NCBI RefSeq assembly: GCF_004752005.1
Contig: NZ_CP038493.1
Span: 1,574,302 to 1,638,301 of the forward strand
Length of the DNA: 64,000 nucleotides
From: Thalassotalea sp. HSM 43
Lineage (GTDB): Bacteria; Pseudomonadota; Gammaproteobacteria; Enterobacterales; Alteromonadaceae
Reading direction: 5' to 3'
Below are positions 54,570 to 64,000 of this stretch, piece by piece; the first letter of the stretch is position 1, and each line of letters begins with the position of its first letter. The position numbers and the translations under genes were made by a program. The notes under the pieces were generated by a model. That model was not told the DNA's origin. It did no database searches and was given only the letters and a program-made list of their open reading frames with translations.

Positions 54570-55325
54570 ATGACAAACGCATCTTCCGGCTCTTCTCTTT
54601 TTGAACATTTACTTGAACTGAGATCTAGGCTTTTGGCCATGGTTGTCAGTGTCTTGTTGGTGTTTTTATGCTTGGCGTATTTTGCCCAAGACATATATCA
54701 ATACCTTGCCGAACCGCTGCTTGCGGTAATGCCCGAAGGCAGCAATATGATTGCCACAGATGTCGCCTCACCGTTTTTCGCACCGTTTAAGCTCACCATG
54801 GTGGTGTCGATATTTGTTGCCATGCCCTACATCCTCTATCAAGTATGGAGCTTTATCGCACCGGGACTTTACGCCAATGAAAAGCGCTTAGTGGCGCCAT
54901 TATTACTTGGTTCTAGCCTGTTGTTTTACGGTGGTGTGTCGTTTGCGTATTTTGTGGTATTTCCTTTAGCATTTTCGTTTTTCAGCAGCGTCGCTCCAGA
55001 AGGGGTTACCATCGCTACTGATATCTCCAGTTATCTCGATTTTGTTCTGAAACTATTTTTCGCCTTTGGCGCCGCGTTTGAAATACCAATCGCTATTATT
55101 CTGATGTGCTGGACTGGCTTTAGCAGTGTCGCTAGCTTAAGAGCGAAACGACCGTACGTTATTGTCGGTGTATTTGTGGTCGGTATGCTATTAACGCCGC
55201 CAGACATTATTTCGCAAACATTATTGGCATTACCCATGTGGTTACTGTTCGAACTTGGACTGGTTTTTGCCTCCTTTTATCGTCCCCGTGATGAGCAGGA
55301 CGATACAGCTCAAATAGGTGAGTAA
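54570..55325 (+). CDS. tatC: Sec-independent translocase TatC
   Basis: A 251-residue protein with six membrane helices. Seen are [15 protein letters not shown] at the start, [25 protein letters not shown], and the conserved glutamate and proline-rich region. It binds the twin-arginine motif. The gene is followed by a hypothetical exported gene and tatD in one strand direction. Confidence 0.97.
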   Translation: MTNASSGSSLFEHLLELRSRLLAMVVSVLLVFLCLAYFAQDIYQYLAEPLLAVMPEGSNMIATDVASPFFAPFKLTMVVSIFVAMPYILYQVWSFIAPGLYANEKRLVAPLLLGSSLLFYGGVSFAYFVVFPLAFSFFSSVAPEGVTIATDISSYLDFVLKLFFAFGAAFEIPIAIILMCWTGFSSVASLRAKRPYVIVGVFVVGMLLTPPDIISQTLLALPMWLLFELGLVFASFYRPRDEQDDTAQIGE

Positions 55326-55326
55326 G

Positions 55327-55905
55327 ATGAAACGTTTACTTTTAACAATAACAATATTCGCTTGCAGCAACGCCATGGCGTTTGACAACCAGCGTTGGTT
55401 AGATTGCAGCAACATCAATAACAATGACGATCGCCTTGCCTGTTACGACAGAGTCGCTAAGTCGATTCAATCGAGAGAAACCATACGCAGCGACAATGCT
55501 GTGAGTAGCAGCGACGACGTGCCAGAGCAACCCTTGGTTATTTCGTCATCATCTGCTGAAGCTACACAGCTGATCTCAGAACCGATCATTCCTGTTAAGA
55601 TTGAAAAGCAAGAAGAACAAATCAGTGCCGCCGAAATTGAAGCAGGCTTTGGTTTAGAGCATAAAAAAACGCAACAAGAAGAAGACACTGAATCGGTATC
55701 GTTCACTATTGAAAAGGCCAAAAAAAGCATTCATGGCAAGTGGACGTTATGGTTTGATAACGGCCAGAAATGGCAAACCATTTCTTCTGAAAAGCTAAAA
55801 TTCAAAGCCGGTCAAGACGTAAAGATCAGCCGTGGTGTCTTTAATTCATTTGTTTTAAATGTTGAAGGCTCAAATCGCACTGTGAAAGTGAAAAGAACAA
55901 AATAG
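55327..55905 (+). CDS. Hypothetical exported protein between tatC and tatD
   Basis: A 192-residue protein with a signal peptide (1-18, ending NAMA), then the motif CSNINNNDDRLACYDRVAKS, of the same form as the two-cysteine N-terminal motif of several gammaproteobacterial exported proteins, a low-complexity acidic middle, and a C-terminal SH3-like domain (KWTLWFDNGQKWQTISS..., RTVKVKR). I start at ATG 55327, overlapping the tatC end by no base but 1 bp after the stop; the ORF from 55318 overlaps tatC. Conserved of unknown role. Confidence 0.8.
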   Translation: MKRLLLTITIFACSNAMAFDNQRWLDCSNINNNDDRLACYDRVAKSIQSRETIRSDNAVSSSDDVPEQPLVISSSSAEATQLISEPIIPVKIEKQEEQISAAEIEAGFGLEHKKTQQEEDTESVSFTIEKAKKSIHGKWTLWFDNGQKWQTISSEKLKFKAGQDVKISRGVFNSFVLNVEGSNRTVKVKRTK

Positions 55906-55914
55906 GGTTGCCCT

Positions 55915-57727
<1,813 letters not shown>

Positions 57728-57730
57728 GCC

Positions 57731-58594
57731 ATAACCAGCGTACGGCAATCCTTTGCGCTATTACATACGGCGATTTTTTTGCTCGCCGTATGTGCCTTGT
57801 TTGCCAAATGGATAGACCTACCTGCGCTGTATATCGTCTGGGGGCGCTGTTTATTTGCCACCTTGGCGCTTTATATTTATTGCCGCTTGAAACGCATTAA
57901 TCTGACCATCAGTAAAACCTTAGCCCAGCGACTGGCCATAAGCGGGGCATTGCTGGCATTGCATTGGTGGAGCTTTTTCCAATCGATTCAGCTCACTAGC
58001 GTCGCCATAGGCCTGCTTACGTTTGCTACCTTTCCTTTGTATGTACCGCTGCTCAACTTTGTCTTATATCGCACCCGGATACAGCCGCTGTTATTGCTGC
58101 AAGGTTTGTTATGCTTGTTTGGGATCTACTTAGTGGTGGCCGCCGATAATCTGACATCAACCGCTTGGTTTGGGCTATTGCTGGGTTTGTTTTCAGCGGT
58201 TTGTTTTGCCTTACTTACGGTGTTTAATCGCCATTACGTACAACAACAAAATCCGGTGTTGATAAGCTTTTACCAGCAAGGCAGCGCACTGCTGTTGCTC
58301 AGTCCATGGCTGTTACTATTGCAGCAATCACCAAGTCTAAACGATTGGTTATTATTTATTGTCTTGGGGGTGTTTTTTACCGCTTTTACCCATTCACTGA
58401 TCATTTATAGCCTGCGCTTTATTCCGGCATTTACCGTTAGTCTCAGTTTTACCCTAGAGCCGGTGTATGGCATTTTTGCCGCGTATTTATTGTTGGGAGA
58501 ATCGGTTACGGTATTAACCATTGTTGGCGCATTATTGATTGTCAGTACTTGTGCTTGGGCAAGTGTTAAATCGGGACAATCTAGCTCTGATTAG
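57731..58594 (+). CDS. DMT (EamA) family transporter, apparent AUA start
   Basis: About 287 residues with 10 hydrophobic helices in two EamA repeats (second LLLGLFSAVCFALLTVFNRHYV). No ATG, GTG or CTG lies at the 5' end. TTG at 57779 would cut the first helix to about nine residues. The frame is open from the hemB stop at 57725, and ATA at 57731 would give ITSVRQSFALLHTAIFLLAV, a full family-like first helix, with GAGG 7 bp upstream. So AUA (or ATT at 57773) is the likelier start, or there is a base error. Substrate unknown. Confidence 0.85.
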   Translation: MTSVRQSFALLHTAIFLLAVCALFAKWIDLPALYIVWGRCLFATLALYIYCRLKRINLTISKTLAQRLAISGALLALHWWSFFQSIQLTSVAIGLLTFATFPLYVPLLNFVLYRTRIQPLLLLQGLLCLFGIYLVVAADNLTSTAWFGLLLGLFSAVCFALLTVFNRHYVQQQNPVLISFYQQGSALLLLSPWLLLLQQSPSLNDWLLFIVLGVFFTAFTHSLIIYSLRFIPAFTVSLSFTLEPVYGIFAAYLLLGESVTVLTIVGALLIVSTCAWASVKSGQSSSD

Positions 58595-58602
58595 CTCAAT
58601 CA

Positions 58603-58681
58603 GCGGTTATGGTTATTGGATATGGATAGTGGTTATGGTTAGTGATTATGATTAGTGGTTATGCGCTAGTGATTACTTGCA
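58603..58681. repeat. Degenerate 13-bp tandem repeat between the DMT gene and gppA
   Basis: Six units related to GTGGTTATGGTTA (58603, 58616, 58629, 58642, 58655 and 58669 as starts; the fifth is 14 bp). The last units run into the stop codon and last codons of gppA (convergent). Confidence 0.85.
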
Positions 58682-60170
58682 GCGTAAACTGACATTCGCT
58701 GATATCGCGAACTTCTTGTTTTAATTCCGCAGAGATCAAAGGGTGTGATTTTATAAACGACTCAGGTAATGACAATGTCGCACCTGCCTTTTCACCTTGA
58801 ATACCAAAACTTGGCATCACATCATCTTTTCGACGTTTTGACAAAATCACCGCCAAGCGCAAAATAACGATAAGATAAATTGCCGTTTGTTTGTCGGTAT
58901 AGCTTTGCTTGTTCAACAAGGAAAGATTTAACTCGGTTTTGTGATTGCCAATTAAAGCGATTAATAACATCCGTTCGGCATTACTAAAACCGGCCAAGTC
59001 GGCATGTTCGATGATGTATTGTGCATGTTTTTTACTGGCTTTGTATTCCAATAACAAACCGATTTCGTGCAAGGCACAAGCGGATTGTAAAATACTCGCA
59101 AGCGCTGGTGATAATGACCAGTCTTTTTGCACCTGGCTAAAGGCATTGTCGGCGATATTGGCAACACGATAGGCGTGACGTTCGTCGATGCTAAAGCGTT
59201 GAATCAGCCCTGATAAGGTGCGTTGTCTGATGTTAACGTTGCGCATATTAGGCAGTAATTCATACAAAACACCTTCGCGGATAGCGCCACCGGCAATTTG
59301 TACTTCGCTCACTTCAAGTTCGAGGAATATGGCAATAAGAATCGCCAAACCCGGCGCAAATACTGGTTTGCGTTCAGTTTGTAAGCCGACAATATCGAGG
59401 CGGTCTATATGCTCACAGCCGATCACTTGCTGTTTAATGGCTTGCAGATTGGCTAACGTCAGACGCTGCACTAAGCCTTGTCCTGTTAAGATTTCGGCAA
59501 CCGCTTGCAATGTACCTGAAACGCCAAGTGCCACATCCCAACCTTGCTGCTGATACGCGGCTTTTTGCGTCGATAAGATAGTCCGGGCTTGGCTAATCGC
59601 CGCAGTGAAAGCGGATTCAGTTAACGCACCTTGAGCAAAAAAGGCATTATTGAAGGTAACGCAGCCCATATCTAACGAGCACGCGAGTTTGCTGTCAAAG
59701 CCGCTACCGACCACCAGTTCAGTACTGGCGCCACCGATATCAATCACCAAACGTTTGTCGGCACTGCAGGTTGTGTGAGCAACGCCCAAGTAGATATTTT
59801 CGGCTTCTTGCTCGCCAGAAATCACCTCAATAGAATGACCGAGTACTTGTTCGGCTTTATCAAGAAATTGTTGACGATTATTGGCTAGACGTAAGGTCGC
59901 TGTGGCAACGACCTTAATATTTTGTTTGGGGATATCTTGCAGACGTTCGGCAAAAAAGCTGAGACACTCCCAGCCCCTTGCCATCGACTTGGCGTCGAGT
60001 TGATTATCATCATCGAGTCCTGATGCCAAACGAACTTTACGTTTTACTTTATCAACCACTTGCACGCTGTCAGCGACAAGACGCGCGATTAACATATGAA
60101 ACGAGTTCGACCCGAGATCAATCACCGCATATAAAGGCTGTGAACAAGACGGGGTTGGTACAGTACTCAC
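58659..60170 (-). CDS. gppA: Exopolyphosphatase/guanosine pentaphosphate phosphatase (Ppx/GppA)
   Basis: A 503-residue protein with the ASKHA motifs YAVIDLGSNSFHM, ISGEQEAENIYLG, VIDIGGASTELVVG and GVSGTLQAV, and an HD-like C-terminal domain (about 320-500). Length and context (next to rhlB) favour GppA over Ppx; its activity would convert pppGpp to ppGpp. The start is GTG at 60170, 5 bp after the rhlB stop. Confidence 0.93.
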   Translation of the reverse strand: MSTVPTPSCSQPLYAVIDLGSNSFHMLIARLVADSVQVVDKVKRKVRLASGLDDDNQLDAKSMARGWECLSFFAERLQDIPKQNIKVVATATLRLANNRQQFLDKAEQVLGHSIEVISGEQEAENIYLGVAHTTCSADKRLVIDIGGASTELVVGSGFDSKLACSLDMGCVTFNNAFFAQGALTESAFTAAISQARTILSTQKAAYQQQGWDVALGVSGTLQAVAEILTGQGLVQRLTLANLQAIKQQVIGCEHIDRLDIVGLQTERKPVFAPGLAILIAIFLELEVSEVQIAGGAIREGVLYELLPNMRNVNIRQRTLSGLIQRFSIDERHAYRVANIADNAFSQVQKDWSLSPALASILQSACALHEIGLLLEYKASKKHAQYIIEHADLAGFSNAERMLLIALIGNHKTELNLSLLNKQSYTDKQTAIYLIVILRLAVILSKRRKDDVMPSFGIQGEKAGATLSLPESFIKSHPLISAELKQEVRDISECQFTLQVITSA

Positions 60171-60175
60171 GGTGA

Positions 60176-61435
60176 CTATCTCGACGCGTTACCGCGTTGA
60201 TTACCGCCACGACCACCACGTTTCGGCCCTGGACGATGACGTCGAGGTCGAGGTTTTGGTTTTGGTAAATCGGTTAGTAATGCATCTGGATCATACTTAC
60301 TTACCGGTAAACTGTGATCGATATACTCTTCGATTGCTGGCAAGTTAAAAACATACTCTTCACAGGCTAAACTGATCGCATGGCCTGTTGCACCAGCACG
60401 ACCGGTACGGCCAATACGATGCACGTAATCTTCACAATCGTCTGGTAAGTCGTAGTTAAATACGTGGGTAACCGCAGGAATATGCAAACCACGTGCGGCA
60501 ACATCGGTCGCCACCAAAATATCAAGATGACCTTTGGTAAAGTTATCTAGAATCTTCAAGCGTTTGTTTTGCGCAACATCACCGGTTAACAAACCAACGC
60601 GATGTTTATCGGCTTGCAAGTGAGAATAGATTTTTTCACAAACGTGTTTGGTATTAGCAAAGACAATGGCTTTATCCGGCCATTCTTCTTCCATAATGGT
60701 TTGCAACAAGGCCATCTTATCTTCGTTAGATGGATAGAATAATTCTTCGGTAATACGAATATTGGTTTTTTGCTCAGGGGCAACTTCAACACTCACCGGC
60801 TCATTCATATGCTCAAACGCCAATTCCTTAACTCGATAAGATAAGGTTGCCGAATACAACATATTAAGGCGTTGTTTCGCTTCTGGCATACGACGGAACA
60901 TATAACGAATATCTTTAATGAAGCCAAGGTCGAACATGCGATCCGCTTCATCAAGTACCACAACTTCAATATTATCGAGGCGATAAATACCTTGCTTGTA
61001 ATAGTCAATCAAACGACCACAGGTACCGATTAAAACATCGACACCCTTTTGTAATGTTTGTTTTTGACTCTCATAGCCTTCACCACCGTAAATAACACCA
61101 AGGCGCATACCTGCGCTTTCTGCCATTTCTTTCGCGTCATTAGCAATTTGAATCGCCAATTCACGGGTCGGCGCCATAATAATCGCACGCGGCTTATTAT
61201 GACCAGGATCCTTGGTTTGCAACAAGTGATGAAATGTGGCTGCCAAAAAGGCAATGGTTTTGCCTTCACCTGTTTGCGCCTGACCAGCGATATCTTTACC
61301 TGTCAGTAGAATAGGTAAGGACTGTGCCTGAATCATGGTGCAGTTGTGAAAGCCCATCTTATCAAGACCGGCGACCACTTTGTCGTTGAGGCCAAGCTCG
61401 CTGAACTTTATGTCGGTTAAATGTGTCTTATTCAT
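60176..61435 (-). CDS. rhlB: ATP-dependent RNA helicase RhlB
   Basis: A 419-residue DEAD-box helicase, length like E. coli (421). Motifs: Q motif ([20 protein letters not shown]), [23 protein letters not shown], and [11 protein letters not shown] basic Arg/Gly C-tail is present. It unwinds RNA in the degradosome with RNase E. It is divergent from trxA as in E. coli. Confidence 0.96.
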   Translation of the reverse strand: MNKTHLTDIKFSELGLNDKVVAGLDKMGFHNCTMIQAQSLPILLTGKDIAGQAQTGEGKTIAFLAATFHHLLQTKDPGHNKPRAIIMAPTRELAIQIANDAKEMAESAGMRLGVIYGGEGYESQKQTLQKGVDVLIGTCGRLIDYYKQGIYRLDNIEVVVLDEADRMFDLGFIKDIRYMFRRMPEAKQRLNMLYSATLSYRVKELAFEHMNEPVSVEVAPEQKTNIRITEELFYPSNEDKMALLQTIMEEEWPDKAIVFANTKHVCEKIYSHLQADKHRVGLLTGDVAQNKRLKILDNFTKGHLDILVATDVAARGLHIPAVTHVFNYDLPDDCEDYVHRIGRTGRAGATGHAISLACEEYVFNLPAIEEYIDHSLPVSKYDPDALLTDLPKPKPRPRRHRPGPKRGGRGGNQRGNASR

Positions 61436-61496
61436 GCCTTTTTTCGATCACAATGAAATTTTATTTGATTAAGCAATATCTTAACAGAATGAGATA

Positions 61497-61524
61497 TTTA
61501 TATCTGCTTTTGTACAGATATAAA
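61497..61524. promoter_or_regulatory. Perfect 10-bp inverted repeat in the rhlB-trxA divergent region
   Basis: TTTATATCTG, 8-base spacer, CAGATATAAA. It lies 62 bp upstream of rhlB and 131 bp upstream of trxA. It may be an operator for either promoter; the factor is unknown. Confidence 0.5.
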
Positions 61525-61654
61525 CAAGTTAATTCGATAAAACAAAAATTTTAGCAATAATTTGAATTTTAACCCTTGTATTTATTGCGCTAAGGCCCAA
61601 TATCGGTAAATATTGCAAATCATTGCGCAAGTCGCATGCATATTGGAGAAAAAA

Positions 61655-61978
61655 ATGAGCGATAAAATTGTACAGCTGACAGATGACAGCTTTGATGACG
61701 TTGTTAATTCAGCTACCCCAGTACTTGTTGATTTCTGGGCTGAGTGGTGTGGTCCATGTAAAATGATCGCTCCTATCCTAAATGAAATTGCCGACGAATA
61801 TGACGGTAAAGTTACGGTTGCGAAATTAAACATCGACCAACATTCTGCGTCACCGCAGAAATTTGGTATTCGTGGTATCCCAACTCTTCTACTATTCAAA
61901 AATGGTGAAGTAGCAGATACCAAAGTTGGCGCCCTTTCTAAAAACCAATTAAAAGAGTTTTTAGACGCTAACGTTTAA
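61655..61978 (+). CDS. trxA: Thioredoxin 1
   Basis: A 107-residue thioredoxin with WCGPCK, cis-Pro in [10 protein letters not shown] and the E. coli length (108). Start ATG 61655, GGAG 8 bp upstream; the frame from 61613 is not supported. It precedes rho, as in E. coli. Confidence 0.98.
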   Translation: MSDKIVQLTDDSFDDVVNSATPVLVDFWAEWCGPCKMIAPILNEIADEYDGKVTVAKLNIDQHSASPQKFGIRGIPTLLLFKNGEVADTKVGALSKNQLKEFLDANV

Positions 61979-61984
61979 TTAGTG

Positions 61985-62016
61985 AAAAAGGCCAACAATC
62001 GTTGGCCTTTTTTATT
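61985..62016 (+). terminator. Terminator of trxA
   Basis: AAAAAGGCCAAC, loop AATC, GTTGGCCTTTTTT. Confidence 0.88.
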
Positions 62017-62200
62017 TTATTTGCTTAAAATTCGCCGCAAGTAACTGCTAACTTTACCAAACGTAAATTTAATGCTAAGTTAAAACCTGTACATACCTGA
62101 ATTCTTTTTTAAGACTCTTTTCGTTTCGGCCGTTATTCCTTGTTCTAAACCCGAAATAGCTTTAAGCAAAAAATAAACTAAAACCAAAAGACCCCTCACT

Positions 62201-63460
62201 ATGAACCTAATCGAATTAAAAGATAAACCTATCGGCGAGCTATTAAAGCTAGCAGAAAGCATGAATCTTGAGCATCTTGCTCGTAATCGCAAACAAGACG
62301 TTATCTTCGCTATCCTGAAAGCCCATGCAAAAAGTGGTGAAGACATTTTTGGTGGAGGGGTTCTGGAAATTCTTCAGGATGGCTTTGGTTTCTTGCGTAG
62401 CGCAGATTCATCATTCTTAGCTGGCCCAGATGATATTTATGTATCGCCAAGCCAAATTCGCCGCTTTAGCTTGCGCACCGGTGACACCGTATTTGGTAAG
62501 ATTCGTCCGCCAAAAGATGGCGAGCGATACTTTGCGCTATTGAAAGTTAATGAAGTTAACTTTGATAAGCCTGAGAATTCACGTACTAAGATCCTATTTG
62601 AAAACTTAACACCAGTTCATCCAAATGAACGTCTAACCATGGAGCGTGGTAACGGCAGTACCGAAGATATCACCGCCCGTGTTCTAGACTTGGCATCGCC
62701 AATTGGTAAAGGTCAACGTGGTTTGATCGTTGCACCACCAAAAGCCGGTAAGACATTATTACTGCAAAACATTGCGCAAAGTATTGCCCACAATCACCCA
62801 GACTGTGAATTGATGGTATTGCTTATCGATGAGCGTCCGGAAGAAGTTACCGAGATGCAGCGCTTGGTTAAAGGCGAAGTCGTTGCCTCAACGTTTGATG
62901 AGCCAGCCAGCCGTCACGTACAAGTAGCCGAAATGGTTATCGAAAAGGCCAAGCGTCTAACCGAACACAAGAAAGACGTTGTCATTCTTCTCGATTCTAT
63001 TACCCGTTTAGCGCGTGCTTATAACACCGTAATTCCTTCATCAGGTAAAATCCTAACCGGTGGTGTTGACGCCAACGCCTTGCATCGTCCAAAACGATTC
63101 TTTGGTGCGGCTCGTAACATCGAAGAAGGTGGTAGCTTAACCATTATCGCAACCGCACTTGTTGATACCGGTTCGAAAATGGATGAAGTAATCTACGAAG
63201 AATTTAAAGGTACCGGTAACATGGAATTGCATTTGTCGCGCAAGATTGCCGAGAAACGTGTATTCCCTGCGATTCACTTTAACCGCTCTGGTACTCGTCG
63301 TGAAGAGATGCTTACCAAGCAGGAAGAACTGCAAAAACTATGGATATTACGCAAGATCGTTCATGAAATGGGCGAGATTGACGCAATGGAGTTTTTAATC
63401 GATAAATTGGCGATGACCAAGACCAACGATGAATTCTTTAATGCGATGAAGCGTAAATAG
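62201..63460 (+). CDS. rho: Transcription termination factor Rho
   Basis: A 419-residue hexameric helicase, the same length as E. coli Rho. N-terminal [19 protein letters not shown], the RNA-binding cold-shock fold (about 50-120), P-loop [15 protein letters not shown] and the Q-loop/R-loop region ([26 protein letters not shown]) are present. The 184-bp leader after the trxA terminator should hold its promoter. Confidence 0.98.
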   Translation: MNLIELKDKPIGELLKLAESMNLEHLARNRKQDVIFAILKAHAKSGEDIFGGGVLEILQDGFGFLRSADSSFLAGPDDIYVSPSQIRRFSLRTGDTVFGKIRPPKDGERYFALLKVNEVNFDKPENSRTKILFENLTPVHPNERLTMERGNGSTEDITARVLDLASPIGKGQRGLIVAPPKAGKTLLLQNIAQSIAHNHPDCELMVLLIDERPEEVTEMQRLVKGEVVASTFDEPASRHVQVAEMVIEKAKRLTEHKKDVVILLDSITRLARAYNTVIPSSGKILTGGVDANALHRPKRFFGAARNIEEGGSLTIIATALVDTGSKMDEVIYEEFKGTGNMELHLSRKIAEKRVFPAIHFNRSGTRREEMLTKQEELQKLWILRKIVHEMGEIDAMEFLIDKLAMTKTNDEFFNAMKRK

Positions 63461-63474
63461 CCTCACTAGATAAG

Positions 63475-63503
63475 CAAAAACCGGTCGAATGACCGGTTTT
63501 TTT
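63475..63503 (+). terminator. Terminator of rho
   Basis: AAAAACCGGTC, loop GAAT, GACCGGTTTTTTT. Confidence 0.9.
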
Positions 63504-63562
63504 ATGCTTTTTTTTGCTAATTAAGCGATAATTACGCCACAAATTTCGACAGAGACCAGATC

Positions 63563-64000
63563 TTGAGTACAGACAACGGCAAGCGCCTTAACAAATACAT
63601 TAGCGACAGCGGTTTTTGTTCTCGCCGTGAGGCAGACAAGCTAATCGAACAAAATCGGGTGACCATTAATGGTAGTACGCCCGAATTAGGCACTAAGGTT
63701 ATGCCCGGCGATGTCGTCAAGGTTAACGGTAAACCGATAGACGCGGTTGCCGACAATAAGTCGGATCGTATTTACATTGCCTATAACAAGCCGATTGGCA
63801 TCACCTGTACTACCGAGCGTAACGTCAGAGGGAATATCGTCGACGCCATCGGTCACAGACAGCGCATATTTCCTATCGGTCGTCTTGATAAACCATCAGA
63901 AGGCTTGATATTCCTCACCAATGACGGTGATATCGTTAATAAGATATTGCGTGCCGAAAACGCCCATGACAAAGAATATTTGGTTACCGTAGATAAGCCG
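63563..64000 (+). CDS. rluF: RluF-type 23S rRNA pseudouridine synthase, 5' part
   Basis: Partial: 146 codons, cut by the window end. It starts at TTG 63563, with AGAGACCAGATC upstream. An S4 domain opens it ([22 protein letters not shown], about residues 7-28) and the catalytic domain follows ([15 protein letters not shown], then [19 protein letters not shown] with the catalytic aspartate in GRLDKPSEG). RluF makes pseudouridine 2604 in 23S rRNA; RluB/RluE-type alternatives lack the LDKPSEG form. Confidence 0.85.
   Translation, partial: MSTDNGKRLNKYISDSGFCSRREADKLIEQNRVTINGSTPELGTKVMPGDVVKVNGKPIDAVADNKSDRIYIAYNKPIGITCTTERNVRGNIVDAIGHRQRIFPIGRLDKPSEGLIFLTNDGDIVNKILRAENAHDKEYLVTVDKP

Overview
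This is 64 kb of chromosomal, mostly core-genome DNA from a marine-type gammaproteobacterium. Gene order and protein character (gppA-rhlB/trxA-rho, ubiEJB-tatABC-tatD, gmk-rpoZ-spoT-trmH-recG, rph-pyrE/yicC, bioH/comF/nfuA) fit Alteromonadales, most likely a Colwelliaceae relative (Thalassotalea/Colwellia-like). That placement is inferred from protein character and synteny, not measured. Genes are moderately AT-rich and densely packed. I see no tRNA or rRNA genes, CRISPR array, prophage or insertion sequence.

Layout. 1-7.5 kb: the end of cyoE, a Sco1-like copper protein, a YebC/YeeN-type regulator, a 59-bp REP/REPIN-like palindrome, Nudix, GST, polysaccharide deacetylase, MATE (DinF) and MFS exporters, and nfuA with an IscR-like operator. 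7.7-15.4 kb: a secreted M14 peptidase lying between nfuA and comF/bioH, an old-yellow-enzyme-family oxidoreductase, an MscS channel and VanZ-like protein. 15.4-27.7 kb: a LysR/DUF1254 pair, pyrE-rph, a thioredoxin-like / Tat small subunit / GMC oxidoreductase block that splits the usual rph-yicC neighbourhood, yceH, an outer-membrane barrel and a LysR. 27.8-36.5 kb: a multidomain GH16 glucanase divergent from a membrane-anchored AraC regulator, lrgAB, a second MscS, a DUF938 methyltransferase and an APC permease. 36.6-46 kb: a candidate small RNA, two bacterioferritins with complementary active sites plus bfd under a Fur-like box, aspC, a class IV aminotransferase/sulfotransferase-like pair, then gmk, rpoZ and spoT. 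46.2-64 kb: ridA, trmH, recG, ubiE-ubiJ-ubiB, tatABC-tatD-hemB, a DMT transporter with no AUG start, gppA, rhlB, trxA, rho and the start of an RluF-type pseudouridine synthase.

Functional links. The window joins housekeeping stress and RNA functions (spoT, rpoZ, rho, rhlB, yicC, rph, trmH), iron handling (nfuA, bfr pair, bfd), ubiquinone and haem synthesis (ubiEJB, hemB, cyoE) and Tat export. One Tat cargo, the GMC partner subunit, is encoded here too.

The most unusual signal is not a gene. At least six intergenic gaps, nearly all starting at or just after a stop codon, are filled with short degenerate tandem repeats of 12-14 bp. Each locus has its own unit sequence, and one further array lies inside a coding region with a 12-bp, in-frame unit. 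Other points worth a second look are the candidate Hfq-type sRNA at about 36.67 kb, the split bacterioferritin active sites, the direct repeats around the oxidoreductase block, and the apparent AUA start of the DMT transporter.
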